Shown one piece after another: positions 32,145 through 43,630 of a DNA stretch of 64,000 nucleotides. Below the pieces are notes generated by a model that made no database searches, was not told the origin of the DNA, and worked only from the letters and a program-made list of their open reading frames with translations. Location of the stretch: NCBI RefSeq assembly GCF_023159225.1, contig NC_063174.1:32571983-32635982 (forward strand), in the 5' to 3' direction. Source of the DNA: Perognathus longimembris pacificus. Its lineage: Eukaryota; Chordata; Mammalia; Rodentia; Heteromyidae. Made by a program: the position numbers and the translations under genes. Within the stretch, counting starts at the first letter, position 1; each line of letters opens with the position of its first letter.

Positions 32145-32331
32145 GGAATAATAAAACAGACACACTGAAATCAGAGTTCCACAGCAATGACAGTGAGGAG
32201 CCGGAGCAAATCCTCCCCTGCCCCCATCCCCTCCTCCCACCCTTACTTTCCTTGCTGTGCATTTACTACAAAACCCTGCCTATGTTAATTGCTCAGTAAT
32301 GACCAGCTATTATCAGAAATCCCCCCTACTT

Positions 32332-32552
32332 GGTCTTTTTCCCAGTACTGGGTCTTCACCTCAGAATCTGGGCCCTGTCCCTTACTTTTATGCTCCAGGA
32401 TTGCGCTCTACCTCTTGAGCCACAGTATCACTTCCAGATTTCTGATGAATTAGAAATCGTATTGTGGACTTTCCTACCCTGCTCACTTCTTCCATCCTGA
32501 GATCTCAGTCTCCTGAGTAACAAGAATTACAGGAATGAGCCACTAGCAACCA
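32332..32552 (-). mobile_element. B1-Geo SINE
   Basis: CCAGTACTGGGTCTTCACC to ATGAGCCACTAGCAACC; diverged reverse copy. Confidence 0.78.
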
Positions 32553-32897
32553 ATTTTAACACTCTATTTAGAAACTTTAGGTATTCTTGCCCCCTCACCC
32601 CCGCCAATTCTGACATATCTCCAGTGACAGGAAGAAGACAAGAAGCTGGGAGGGAGAAGCATGCTTTCAATTCACATCCACACCAAATGAGAGAATGTGT
32701 GTAGGAGCATTCATTAGCAGAGATTTACATTTTACTATATCCATGTACTTCCACAAGTAAAAAAAAAAAGTTTGGCTTAACATTATTTCAGAGCTGCCTT
32801 CATTTCTAATTTAGCTTCCTTTAAAAGAGACTTAAACTATTTTTACACAAAGCTCATCTATGTTTCTTCCCCATCATAACTCCTGGAACTGCACTAA

Positions 32898-33004
32898 GAG
32901 CCAGGTATGGTAGTACAGTACATACCTGCATTCATAGCACTTGGCAAGCTAAGGATCATGAGTTCCAGGCAAGCCTGGACTACCTAATGATATTCTGTCA
33001 CAGA
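32898..33004 (+). mobile_element. B1 SINE
   Basis: GAGCCAGGTATGGTAGTACA to GATATTCTGTCACAG, tail continuing into a GAAA repeat. Confidence 0.72.
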
Positions 33005-33005
33005 A

Positions 33006-33097
<92 letters not shown>

Positions 33098-33120
33098 GAG
33101 AAAGAAAGAAAGAAAGAAAG
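33003..33120. repeat. (GAAA)n microsatellite
   Basis: About 29 GAAA units extending the B1 tail. Confidence 0.97.
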
Positions 33121-33320
33121 GGGGCTGGGGATATGGCCTAGTGGCAAGAGCGCTTGCCTCGTATACATGAGGCCCTGGGTTCGATTCCCCAGCACCACAT
33201 ATACAGAAAATGGCCAGAAGTAATGCTGTGGCTCAAGCGGCAAGAGTGCTAGCCTTGAGCAAAAAGAAGCCAGGAACAGTGCTCAGGCCCTGAGTTCAAG
33301 GCTCAGGACTGGCCAAAAAC
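33121..33320 (+). mobile_element. IDL-Geo SINE inside a purine repeat
   Basis: Full-length copy (GGGGCTGGGGATATGG to CTCAGGACTGGCC) with GAAA-type sequence on both sides, so it inserted into the microsatellite. Confidence 0.93.
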
Positions 33321-33430
33321 AAGAAAAGAAAGAGAGAAAGAAAGAAAGAAAGGAAGGAAGGAAGGAAGGAAGGAAGGAAGGAAGGAAGGAAGGAAGGAAG
33401 GAAGGAAGGAAGGAAGGAAGGAAGGAAGGG
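33321..33430. repeat. (GAAA)n-(GGAA)n microsatellite
   Basis: Starts as GAAA and changes to about 20 units of GGAA. Confidence 0.97.
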
Positions 33431-33436
33431 AAAAAA

Positions 33437-33650
33437 AACTTGTGACTCACACCTGTAATCCTAGCTACTCACAGGCTGATATCTGAGGATCAAGGTTCAA
33501 AGCCAGCCTGGGCAGGAAAATCCAAGAGACTCTATCTCCCTCTAACCACCAAAAAGTCACAAGTGAAGCTCTAGTTCAAGTGATAGAGCGTTATCTCCCA
33601 GGTACTGAGCTCAAGCCCCAGGACCAGCACCAAAAGAAAAAGAAAAAAGA
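33437..33650 (+). mobile_element. B1-Geo SINE
   Basis: CTTGTGACTCACACCTGTAA to CCAGGACCAGCACC; part of the Geo middle is deleted. Confidence 0.83.
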
Positions 33651-33896
33651 AAACAGAACGGTACTAGGATTGAAGACTTAGACTCTGGTCTCTACTCCTG
33701 GCCCTGCCTTTAATCATTGTCTAGCCTTAGAGTGCTGACTAACTGCTTCCGACCCATCCCCTTTTTCTCTTGAAGACTTCATGTGACTGTGGTGATCACA
33801 CTGCTTCCCTACTCCTTACCCCCAAGAGAAATGGGAGCTTGACTCAAGCAGATGGACCAGATCGTCCCAAAGATTAATTGATTGATTGATTTCTCT

Positions 33897-34305
33897 TTTT
33901 GGTGGTATGGAGATTTGAACTCAAGCCTTCATGCTTGCTAGACAAATACTCCATTACTGAGCAGCCTTTTTAAGCACTGTAGCTCATTTTTGCACTGATG
34001 ATTTTGAGATAGGGTCTCACTTTTTTGCCTGGACCTGGACCTAGACCTGTTTTTCTATTTGATATTTCCCAAATGGTGTTTTGTAAACTTTATTTTCTCC
34101 TAGCCTGGCCTGGAACAAAGATCCTCCAGATCTCAGCCTCCTACACCTGGGATGACAGGTGGGTATTACCACACCTAGCTATTAGTAGAGAAGGGGGTTC
34201 TCATGAACTTTTTGTCCAGGTTGGCCTTAAACTAGGATCCTCTCAATCTCAGCCTCCTGAGCATCTAGGATTATCCATGCAAGCCACTGCATCCAGCTAA
34301 GATTT
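33897..34305 (-). mobile_element. Old ID + B1 composite SINEs
   Basis: An ID-like part (GGAGATTTGAACTCAAGCC) and two B1-like segments (GATCCTCCAGATCTCAGCC; GATCCTCTCAATCTCAGCC), all reverse and diverged. Confidence 0.6.
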
Positions 34306-34326
34306 GGTTTTTAAAAGCTGAGTTCA

Positions 34327-34527
34327 GGGCTGGGGATATAGCCTAGTGGCAAGAGTGCCTGCCTCGGATACACGAGGCCCTAGGTTCGATTCCCCAGCAC
34401 CACATATACAGAAAACGGCCAGAAGTGGCGCTGTGGCTCAAGTGGCAGAGTGCTAGCCTTGAGCGGGAAGAAGCCAGGGACAGTGCTCAGGCCCTGAGTC
34501 CAAGGCCCAAGACTGACCAAAAAAAAA
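34327..34527 (+). mobile_element. IDL-Geo SINE
   Basis: Full-length, AAAGCTGAGTTCA duplicated on both sides. Confidence 0.94.
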
Positions 34528-34917
34528 AGCTGAGTTCATAAACTATAGAAACAACGTGTCCTAAGTCATGTATTTATGTCCTAAGTCATCTATTTGACAA
34601 GCCATATTTTGCAGGAAGTCAGCCCTTTGGAATAAACTTTGGCAAATGTCAGTTTCCAACATTATTGGAAGTGCTAGGTTCAGCTATTCCTGAAACTAGT
34701 TTTGGTCATATAAGCCAATATAATTTTCTTTGTTGTTTAAGCCACTTTAGAATTATACTTCTTTAGCTTATATTTCTGAAAAATTCAGTCTAATAATAGA
34801 TTGGATCTGGGGTTTCCTATATATTGAAGTAAATGAAGTAATAAGATGAATTCTAAAACTTACGTGTGAAATGGAGTCACTTAAAGTGACCCAGCCAGGA
34901 ATTTTTTTTTCTTTTCT
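34528..34917. other. Intergenic sequence, no element recognised
   Basis: GTCCTAAGTCAT is repeated twice near 34,558-34,590; nothing else notable. Confidence 0.5.
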
Positions 34918-35169
34918 ATTTTTTGTGAGGGTGGGGAGAGGTCATGAGTCTTGAACCTGGAACCTGGCCACTATCCCAAAGGTGTTTTTTGTTCAAGGTT
35001 AGTACTCTACCACTTTGAGCCCTAGCACCACTTCTGGTTTTCTGGTGGTTAATTGGAGATAAGAGTCTCACAGAGACACTTTCCTGCCCAAGCTGGCTTT
35101 GAACCATGATCCTCAGGTCTCAGCCTCTTGAGTAATTAGAATTATAGGTGTGAGCCACCAGTGCCTGCC
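34918..35169 (-). mobile_element. B1-Geo SINE
   Basis: GGTCATGAGTCTTGAACC to GTGAGCCACCAGTGCCTG, with linker TGGTTAATTGGAGATAAG. Confidence 0.88.
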
Positions 35170-36583
35170 CAAGTCTTAATTCTATTGGCACATATTATTT
35201 CATTCTATAAATTGTAAAGCTGAGAATCAGGAAGGTTGCTCAATGTCAGAAAATGAGTTACATACAACCAGAACTCAATTCTTCCAGCAACCAAGCCTCT
35301 TCACACTTACCAAGTCACCTCTCATTGCTATTGCCTAAGGACTATACAGCTGTTATTTTGTCCATCCTACAAGAGGGAAGACTACGAAGACATCCTTTAT
35401 GAGGGCGTAAGCAAAATAGATGAGCCACACCTCCCGCCACCATCAGCATGAATGCTAGTTCATTGAATGACTATGATATCAGCCAGGAATTTAGACAGAT
35501 GTTTTATAAATAGAGGTTGTAGAATCTTTACAATAACCCACCTGTGGAGGTACTGATACTGACTCACAGGTATGGGAAACTAGGATACACAAAGCTTATG
35601 TTTCTTTGTAAGATCATGCTAGAGTAGCCAGCAGAGTTTGGACGGGAGTTAAGACTAGAAGATAAGCACTGAAACTTCTAACTGTGTGGCTGCCTTTCTC
35701 CCTACAAAGCCACCATAACAGGGTGGGAGACCTTTTCTCTGCCAAGGACTATTTGGATATTTATAGCATCACTATGGTCTATACAAATTACCAATATTGA
35801 CAGGCTGAGGGAAACAGACAAGCAGCACTACATGACTTTCCTGCCACGTATCAAGTGCTTTTACAGGTCTTAAATAGCTCATGGGCTGTATTGTACAGAG
35901 TCTATTCAATCTGGTTTGTATTGGGGACTGTGTCAAACATATAGAATACAAACTCTTTCAAACTTGTTTTCCTTGATATTTAAGTCTCTTCCTAAAAAAA
36001 ACAAAAAACAAAAAATCCCTATTCTGTCTTTCATGAGAAATCCTCTTTGCTGGTAGACTCAGATTGCAGAATAGATCCAATCAACCTTCTTCTAATGAAC
36101 AGATTTTTCTGGAGAATTTAGGCTTGAAGAGTGTTGAAAGGAAACATGGAGGCAATAGTTATCTGCATTATTTGAAAATGTTCTGAGCTACCTATGAGGA
36201 CATAAAGAAAGATGAGGGAAAGAGAGCAAACAGTCTGTTTGATGGCATTTCTAAGTCAAGAAAACTTCCCAGATTTGGGAGGCTGATGACCCAGTTAACA
36301 AGCCAGTTGGCAACTGGAACAAAGTATCTATGAAAAAAATAGTTTTGAAAAACAAGTATTGGAGGAAACTCATTGGAACATAAAACCCCAGCTGTCTTGA
36401 CCCCTAAGAGGAAAAAGTTATAATTAGCTAAAAAAGAAAAGAAAAGAAAACCACTGGCTCCACAGGCCACTGCAAGATAAATACTCAGCTTCAAGAGAAA
36501 GTCATCCTTGTGATGATCTGCACATTTCTATAGGCCTTTCAAACATTTCGTATAGTTCTTTCCTAACCAAATAGTCATTATTA
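35170..36583. other. Intergenic sequence with MIR-like remnants
   Basis: Two MIR-type cores: 35,205-35,330 (AAGCTGAGAATCAGG, ACTCAATTCTTCCAGC) and 35,510-35,690 (ACAATAACCCACCTGTGGAG, GGGAAACTAGGATACAC). The rest is unrecognised. Confidence 0.45.
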
Positions 36584-36665
36584 GGGTTGGGATATGGCTT
36601 ATGTGGAAGAACACCTTCCTAGCAAGCACAAGGCTCTGAGTTCAAACTCACAGATCACACACACA
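36584..36665 (+). mobile_element. ID-like monomer
   Basis: GGGTTGGGATATGGCTTATG to GTTCAAACTCACAG with a short CA tail. Confidence 0.65.
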
Positions 36666-36678
36666 TAAAAAAAGCAAG

Positions 36679-36915
36679 GGGGCTGGTGATATGGCCTATT
36701 GGGAAGAGTGCTTGCCTCTTATACAGGAGGCCCTCGGTTCAATTTCCCAGCACCACATATACAGAAGATGGCCAGAAGTGGTGCTGTGGTTCAAGTGGCA
36801 GAGTGCTAGCCTTGAGCAAAAAGAAGCCAGGGACAGTGCTCAGGCCCTGAGTCCAAGCCCCAGGACTGGCCAAAAGGGAAAAAAAAAAAAAAAAAAAGAA
36901 GGAAGGAAGGAAAAG
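36679..36915 (+). mobile_element. IDL-Geo SINE
   Basis: Complete, tail of A then GAAGGAAGG. Confidence 0.9.
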
Positions 36916-36987
36916 AGAAGAAAAAATATCTAAATTTTGCCTACCAAATTATCATTATTCTATTTAATCACTCTCCCCTCTCACTGC

Positions 36988-37457
36988 CCCCCCCTTTTTT
37001 TTTTATTTTGATGCTGAGGCTTGAACTCAGGCCCGAGCACTGTTGCTTAACTCAAGGCGCTACCACTTGAGACACATCTCCAGTTTGCTTTTTTGTTTGT
37101 TTTGTTTTTTGGGTGGTTTTTTTTTCTTTTTTCTTACCAGTCCTGAGCCTTGGACTCAGGGCCTGAGCACTGCCCCTGGCTTCTTTTTGTTCAAGGCTAG
37201 CACTCTGCCACTTGAGCCACAGCACTACTTCTGGCCATTTTCTATATATGTGGTGCTGGGGAATCGAACCCAGGGCTTCATGTATACAGGGCAAGCACTC
37301 TAGCTACTAGGCCATATTCCCAGCCCTCCAGTTTGCTTTTTGCTGGTTAATTGGAGATAGAATTCTCAAGGACTCTGCTACCTGGATGGCTTCAAATTAT
37401 GATCCTCAGATCTCAGCCTCCTCAGTAGCTAAGATTACAGGTGTGAGTTACCAGGGT
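36988..37457 (-). mobile_element. B1-Geo SINE split by an IDL-Geo
   Basis: Geo half 36,988-37,094 and head half 37,327-37,457 belong to one reverse copy, interrupted by the insertion at 37,095. Confidence 0.87.
37095..37326 (-). mobile_element. IDL-Geo SINE nested in a B1-Geo
   Basis: Target duplication TCCAGTTTGCTTTTT on both sides shows IDL-Geo jumping after B1-Geo. Confidence 0.92.
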
Positions 37458-37647
37458 CATCTAAACCACCCCTCATATATTCACTCTAAATCTTTATATA
37501 CCTACTCTTTACTCCAAGGAAATTCAAAATGAAGATGACATAATAAGTACTATCACTCTAGTGTATTACAAGATGTTATGATATTATTTTGGGAGTTCAA
37601 TGCCTTGTGACCAGGAGGGAAAAATTGAAAGAAATTTTTAAAAAGGG

Positions 37648-37852
37648 GTGGTGGTGGGAATGTGGCTTAGCATTAGCAGTAGAGTGCTTGCCTAGCATGC
37701 ACAAAGCCCTGGGTTTGATTCTTCAACACTACATAAATGGAAAAGCTGGAAGTGGCACTGTGGCTCAAGAGATAAAGTGTTAGCCTTGAGCAAAAAGAAG
37801 CCGTGACAGTGCTCAGGTCCTGAGTCCAAGCCCCAGGACTGGCAAAAAAGCA
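37648..37852 (+). mobile_element. IDL-Geo SINE
   Basis: Diverged copy with an AGCATT insertion in the A-box region (CTTAGCATTAGCAGTAGAG). Confidence 0.82.
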
Positions 37853-37904
37853 GGGGGGAAGTGGGGGAAGGAGATAGGAGATACTGGTGACACTTTGAAT
37901 TCAA

Positions 37905-38096
37905 GTCATGGGGCTTGAACTCTGGGCCTGGGAACTATCCTGAGCTCTTTTTTGCTCAAGGCTTGCACTCTGGTGGTTAATTGGAGATAAAAGTCTCATA
38001 GACTTTCCTGCCCAAGCTAGCATTGAGCCACTATCCTGAGATCTCAGCCTCCAGAGTAAATAGGATTATAGGCATGAGGCACCAGAGCCCAGTGAG
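37905..38096 (-). mobile_element. B1-Geo SINE, Geo half shortened
   Basis: TCATGGGGCTTGAACTCTGG directly joined to GTGGTTAATTGGAGATAAAA, then the reverse head. Confidence 0.82.
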
Positions 38097-38846
38097 ACTC
38101 TGAACACTTGTTCACTCCTGGCTTGATCCTCACGATATGCTTGGTCTTCTGTTTGTTTAAGGTATTCCTTATAATGGACTAAGTGGTTCACATAGAATGT
38201 TTTCATTTTGCTAACTTCTCTACCAATATTAAGTTCTTCCTTTCATTCCTTTTCTTCCTTTAAGAGTTAGAAATTAAAGCCCTTCATTTTTATGTTGTGG
38301 AATATTGATGTATTGAACAGAATGTGTGGTTGTAACACTTGCGTCACAGCAGCAAGAACTTTACCAAAGACTAACTGGAAGTGGCCTAAGCTAAACGGGA
38401 GAATGGTTACCAGAATTCTGGGTAGGGATGCCCTAGGCCACCACAGACAATAACTATTGGCTCTTTTTTGTCTCTCTCCTGTGCTGTGATTCATCCTTAT
38501 CCTGTTGGACTAGGTTGTGCAAAAATAGTTGGTCAAGTTCTTGTGTCTGTGTTGTTTCTAATTAGAGAGTATCCAGAACTTAGGCTAGAATCCCATAGCT
38601 TTAATTCAAAGTTCTGGAAATGGGATTCTGGACTTCTGATAAGTAAGGTACCTACTTACACATGGTCCAATCAGCTAAGACCAGGGGGTTAGAGTCACAG
38701 GAAACTAAATGAATGTTGGGAGGATATCTACTATTTCTGTGTGAATTATGGGAGAGAAAGAAGATAGGAAACAACAGCCCTAAAATACATCTAGTTATTG
38801 GCTACTTATAACATTTTCACTTTTTTCTCAAATTAAATTTACAGTA
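38097..38846. other. Intergenic sequence, no element recognised
   Basis: No repeat or gene signature seen. Confidence 0.5.
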
Positions 38847-39285
38847 ATATTTATTTATTTATTTATTTATTGCCAGTCCTGGGCCTTAAACTCAGGGCCT
38901 GAGCACTGTCCCTGGCTTCTCTTTGCTCAAGGTTAGCACTCTGCCACTTGAGCCACAGCGCCACTTCTGGCCATTTTCTATATATGTGGTGCTGGGGAAT
39001 CGAACCCAGGGCTTCATGTATACGAGGCAAGCACTCTTGCCACTAGGCCATATTCCCAGCCCCAAAATGCATTCCTTTTTTTTTTTTTTTTTTTGGCTAG
39101 TCCTGGTCCTTGGACTCAGGGCCTGAGCACTGTCCCAGGCTTCTTTTTGTTCAAGGCTAGCACTCTGCCACTTGAGCCACAGCGCCACTTCTGGCCGTTT
39201 TCTGTATATGTGGTGCTGGGGAATCGAACCCAGGGCCTCATGTATACGAGGCAAGCTCTCTTGCCACTAGGCCATATCCCCAGCC
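38847..39285 (-). mobile_element. Pair of IDL-Geo SINEs within one target duplication
   Basis: A (TTTA)n run (38,847-38,870), IDL-Geo 38,871-39,062, a 15-bp spacer, then IDL-Geo 39,077-39,285, all reverse. TACAGTAATATTTATT occurs only outside the pair (38,841 and 39,287). Confidence 0.9.
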
Positions 39286-39332
39286 CCTACAGTAATATTT
39301 ATTATCTAAGTATATGAGTGGTTTTTACTTTT

Positions 39333-39566
39333 TTGTTTGTCAGTCTTGGAGCTTGAACTCTGGGCCTGAGTGCTGTCCCTGAGCTTTTTGCACAAGGCTA
39401 ACATTCTTCCACTTTGAGCCACAGCCCCACTTCCTGTTTTTGGGCAGTTAATTGGAAATAAGAGTCTCACAGACTTTCCTGACAGAGCTGGCTTTGAACC
39501 ACAATCATCAGATATCAGCTTCCTAAGTAGTTAGGATTATAGTCATGAGCCACCAGTACCTGGCTA
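39333..39566 (-). mobile_element. B1-Geo SINE
   Basis: GTCAGTCTTGGAGCTTGAAC to GAGCCACCAGTACCTGGC; full length. Confidence 0.88.
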
Positions 39567-39605
39567 TATGTGTTTTACGTTTGCCACATTATCAACTCTA
39601 TATAA

Positions 39606-39606
39606 T

Positions 39607-39648
<42 letters not shown>
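39606..39648. repeat. (TG)n microsatellite
   Basis: About 21 TG units at the tail side of the next SINE. Confidence 0.95.
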
Positions 39649-39651
<3 letters not shown>

Positions 39652-39844
39652 CTGAACTCAGGGTCTCAAGCTCTTGGTTTGCTTTTCCATTCATAGCTGT
39701 TGCACCTCTACTTCTGGTGTTTTGCTGACTTACTGGAGATAAGAATCGCTCAGATTTGTCTGTCTAAGCTACTTTGAACCATGATCCTTAGATCTCAGCC
39801 TCCTGAATAGCTGGGATTACAGGTGTGAGCCACCAAGGCCTGGC
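39649..39844 (-). mobile_element. B1-Geo SINE, diverged
   Basis: TCTGAACTCAGGGTCTCAAG to GCCACCAAGGCCTGGCC. Confidence 0.8.
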
Positions 39845-40139
39845 CATTTTGTCTAAATGTATATACTAAAAACGGTAATTCTCATCTCTTTAATTGCAAG
39901 GTAGAAGAGTTAAAAATGTTTCCCATGTATTTAGCAGTCATTTGTAGTTTGTTTTCTACAGTTGACTATGGGTGCTTATATTTTTCCAATTATAGTGATT
40001 TTGTGATTTATTTATATGCATTTTATATATTGATTTTACATAGAACAGTATATTTCCTTTGGGACTTTTTTATTGCTAAACATAAATTCAAAGAAAATTT
40101 TTCCTTTAAAAATTCTTCCCCCTGGAAATGTTTTATACA

Positions 40140-40430
40140 AAAATATTCCCAAGGTTCACCAGGGATACTCACTGTAGAATTTTAATAGGAAAAATAGAAA
40201 CAATCTAAATATGTATTAATAAAAAGAGAGCTAAAAAATTCATATTATAGGATATTATGTACCCATTAAATATAACAGAAAAGTCTATAACATGGAAATA
40301 TGTCTACAATATTAAGAAAAACAAGTCAAAATTATAGGTAGAGTTATTTATATTTGGAAAAACCTAATGCATGAAATATATACATCGATACGTATAAATA
40401 AAACTAGGCATTTAAATATAACAAACTGGA
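40140..40430 (+). mobile_element. Ancient LINE-1 (L1M-type) 3' remnant
   Basis: AATATGTATTAATAAAAAGA, GATATTATGTACCCATTAAA and ATGGAAATATGTCTACAATA follow the order of old L1 3'UTRs. Strongly diverged. Confidence 0.5.
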
Positions 40431-40478
40431 CACATAGATATGTGTAAAATCCTAGAAATACCTAGAAAGTGTCTGAAA

Positions 40479-40594
40479 GGGGGCTGAGAATGTGGCCTAG
40501 TGGTAGAGTGCTTGCCTAGCAAAAAGAAGCCAGGGACAGTGCTCATGCCCTGAGTCTACGCCCCAGGACTGGCAAAAAAAAAAAAAAAAAAAAA
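40479..40594 (+). mobile_element. Internally deleted IDL-Geo (about 115 bp)
   Basis: The first ~40 bp of IDL (to CTTGCCTAGC) join directly to AAAAAGAAGCCAGG of Geo. GTCTGAAAGG flanks both ends, so this short form may have inserted as such. Confidence 0.88.
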
Positions 40595-40703
40595 GGTCTG
40601 AAAGGATAACACATGGAATTGCTCCCAGCAACTACCCCTGTATGGGTTGAGTGTGAATGATAAATATTAGGTTATACACTTAAATGGTGCTTGTTCTTTT
40701 TGT

Positions 40704-40903
40704 TTTGTGTGCCTGTGCTAGTCCTGCAGCTTGAATTCAGGGCCTTCAGTGCTGTCCCTCAGGCTAGCTCTCTGTCACCTGAGCCACAGCTCCACTTCTG
40801 GCTTTTTGATTTTCTAAATGGCCTTGCTTCAAAGCACCATTCTCAGCTTTCAGCCTTTGAGTAGCTAGGATTGCAAGTATAAACTACTGTCACTCAGCTA
40901 CTT
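40704..40903 (-). mobile_element. B1-Geo SINE, linker deleted
   Basis: GCTAGTCCTGCAGCTTGAAT to CTACTGTCACTCAG. Confidence 0.8.
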
Positions 40904-40917
40904 AGAAACTGTTTTCA

Positions 40918-41133
40918 GGGGCTGGGAATATGGCCTAGTGGTAAAGTGCTTGCCTCATATACATGAAGCTCTGGGTTCGATTCCTCAGCACCACATATAT
41001 AGAAAAAAGCCGGAAGTGGTGCTGTGGCTCAAGTGGCAGAGTGCTAGCCTTGAGCAAAAAGAAGCCAGGGACAGTGCTCAGGCCCTGAGTCCATGCCCCA
41101 GGACTGGCAACAAAAACAAAACAAATAAACAGA
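40918..41133 (+). mobile_element. IDL-Geo SINE
   Basis: Full length, tail ACAAAAACAAAACAAATAAA; AGAAACT(G)TTTTC flanks. Confidence 0.92.
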
Positions 41134-41227
41134 AACTTTTCATTTTAATATGTATTACCTTTAGATTTTATTTTATGAAATATCTTAGGATTACGAAAGA
41201 GCTACAATTAAAAAAAATACATATGTT

Positions 41228-41424
41228 GGGGCTGGGAATGTGGCTTAGTGGTAGAGTACTTGCTTGTGTAGCATTCATGAAGCCCTGGGTTCAATTCCTC
41301 AGTACCACATAAACAGAAAAAGCCAGAAATGGTGCTATGGCTCAAGTGGTAGAGCACTAGCCTTGAGCAAAAGAATCTCAGAGCTAGTGTCCTGAGTTCA
41401 AGCCCTAGATGTGGAAAAAAAAAT
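41228..41424 (+). mobile_element. IDL-Geo SINE, CATTCATGAAG subfamily
   Basis: GGGGCTGGGAATGTGGC with a TTGTGTAG insertion, to CCTAGATGTGG; deletion in the Geo middle. Followed by an (AT)n run at 41,425-41,440. Confidence 0.85.
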
Positions 41425-41440
41425 TATATATATATATATG

Positions 41441-41682
41441 CTGGGTGCTGGTAGCTCATGCCTGTAATCTTAGTTACTCAGGAGGTTGAGACTTGAGGAT
41501 TGTGGTTCAAAGCCAGCCTGGGGCAGGAAAGTCCTAGAGACTCTTGTTTCCAATTAACCACCAGAAAACCAAAAGTGGAGCTATAGCTCAAAGTGGTAGA
41601 GTGCTGGCCTGGGTGAAAAAAGCTCAGGGACAGTGCCTAGGCCTTGAGTTCCAGCCCTACAATCAACTAAAAATAAATAAAT
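41441..41682 (+). mobile_element. B1-Geo SINE
   Basis: GCTGGGTGCTGGTAGCTCAT to CCTACAATCAACTAAAAATA. Confidence 0.88.
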
Positions 41683-41893
41683 GAATAAAAACATGCACCT
41701 CTGAGCTCTAGAAAAAACCCTACAAGACAGTTGAAGCCTCTGGTGCAAACTTCTGTCCCGTTTTGTCTGTCCTCATTCTCTTGCTTTTATTCTCATGATG
41801 CCATACTCTTACTAAACTTGCAGCTTGGAGTACTTTTTTCATATTTTACTGTGTATTTAATAGGTAGTTCACTGTATGTTATCTTCTGTGTCT

Positions 41894-42110
41894 TTTTTTT
41901 TTTTTTTTGGCCAGTCCTGGGCCTTGGACTCAGGGCCTGAGCATCGTCCCTGGCCTCCTTTTGCTCAAGGCTAGCACTCTGCCACTTCTGCCACTTGAGC
42001 CACAGCGCCACTTCTGGCCATTTTCTGTATATGTGGTGCTGGGGAATCGAACCTAGGGCCTCATGTATATGAGGCAAGCTCTCTTGCCACTAGGCCATAT
42101 CCCCAGCTCC
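41894..42110 (-). mobile_element. IDL-Geo SINE
   Basis: Reverse copy with a small duplication (TGCCACTTCTGCCACTTG). Confidence 0.9.
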
Positions 42111-42123
42111 AAATATTTTGACT

Positions 42124-42334
42124 TTTTTTTTTTTTTTTTTGCCAGTTCTGGGGCTTTTGGACTCAGGGCCTGAGCACTGTCCCTGGCTTCTTTTTGCTCA
42201 AAGTTAGCACTCTGCCACTTGAGCCACAGCACCACTTCTGGCCATTTTCTGTATATGTGGTGCTGGGGAATTGAACCCAGGGCTTCATGTATGGGAGGCA
42301 AGCACTCTTGCCACTAGGCCACATCCCCAGCCCA
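42124..42334 (-). mobile_element. IDL-Geo SINE
   Basis: Second reverse copy 13 bp beyond the first (GCCAGTTCTGGGGCTTTTGG to CACATCCCCAGCCC). Confidence 0.9.
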
Positions 42335-42496
42335 ACATTATGTGTCTTTAACCATATTGAACACTAAGTCATTTACTTTCACAACTAATTAACATTCCAT
42401 GTATAAATGTTCTACAGCTTATTTATCCTCCTCTTTCACGGACTTGAATTATTTCTAGTATCTTACTGTGGTGCTGAAAACACTCATAGGCCGTCA

Positions 42497-42692
42497 GGCC
42501 CCTGTGAGGCTCACTCCTGTAATCCTAGCTTCTCAGAAGGCTAAGATGTGAGAATCATAGTTAAAGCCAGCCCAGGCAGGAAAGTCCATGAGATTCTAAT
42601 CTCCAATTAACCACCAAAAGCCAGAATTAGAGCTGTGGCTCAAGTGGTAGAGCACTAGCCTTGAGGACAAAAGCTTAGGATAGACAGGTATA

Positions 42693-42747
<55 letters not shown>

Positions 42748-42750
42748 ACA
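42497..42750 (+). mobile_element. B1-Geo SINE with (CA)n replacing its 3' end
   Basis: Head GTGAGGCTCACTCCTG, linker and Geo half to GCTTAGGATAGACAGG, then about 25 CA units (42,691-42,750). Confidence 0.87.
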
Positions 42751-42965
42751 GAAAAACAAAAACTAAATCTCTCCTGAGCATATATCCTTGTATACTGCAG
42801 CTTCTCCAAGTAGCTTTCTTCAGTAATCTTCCCAATTTTTAGTCCTACCCGCAGTACATAGAGATTCTTTCACTCTAAGAAAATGCTTACTTACCCTGAA
42901 AGTAGCCACTTACCTCTATATTCTTATAAATTTTTTTGTTTTACTATTCTTTGCACTAAACTCTA

Positions 42966-43055
42966 CCTGGAGGCATGACTCAAGTGGTTGGAGACCCTGC
43001 CTAGTAAGTAAAATAACCAAGATTCATACTCTAGTGCCACCAATAAATAAATATC
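42966..43055 (+). mobile_element. ID-like monomer
   Basis: CTGGAGGCATGACTCAAGTG to CTCTAGTGCCACC, tail AATAAATAAATA. Confidence 0.62.
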
Positions 43056-43197
43056 TAAAAATTTAAATCTGTTGAGATTAATTCAAAGGGAAAGATATAA
43101 ATGTAAGGCTTGAAACATAGCAACTACAAGAGGAAAACAAAGTGGAAGGCCTTTGAAGATACAGGCATAGTTGATACTTTTCTAAATAAGATTCAAA

Positions 43198-43440
43198 TCC
43201 CAGTGCCAGTGGCTCATACCTGTAATCCTAGCTACACAGGAAGCTGAGATCTGAGGATGCTAGTTCGAAGCTAGACCAGGCAGAAAAGACCCCACGAAAC
43301 TCTTATCGCCAATTAACCACTCAAACACTGGAAGTAGAGCTGTGGCTCAAGTGGTAGAGCACTACCCTTAAGCAAAAGAGCACAGGGACAGCTGCTCAGG
43401 CCCTGAATTCAAACCCCAGGACTGACCGCAACCCCCAGCT
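43198..43440 (+). mobile_element. B1-Geo SINE in L1
   Basis: CAGTGCCAGTGGCTCATACC to CCAGGACTGACC, A-tail replaced by CCCCCAGCTCC-type sequence. Confidence 0.87.
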
Positions 43441-43630
43441 CCTCAAAAAGATCCCAGTTGCTCAGGAAATAAAAGCAAGAATTGACAAATGGGATTTTAT
43501 TCAGTTAAAAACTTCTGGGTAGCAAAGGAAACAATTTCCAAAATCAAGAAATAACTTGCAGAATGGGGAAATCTTTACTATCTAGTCATCAGATAAAGTA
43601 TTAACATCCAGAATATACAAAAACCTCCAA

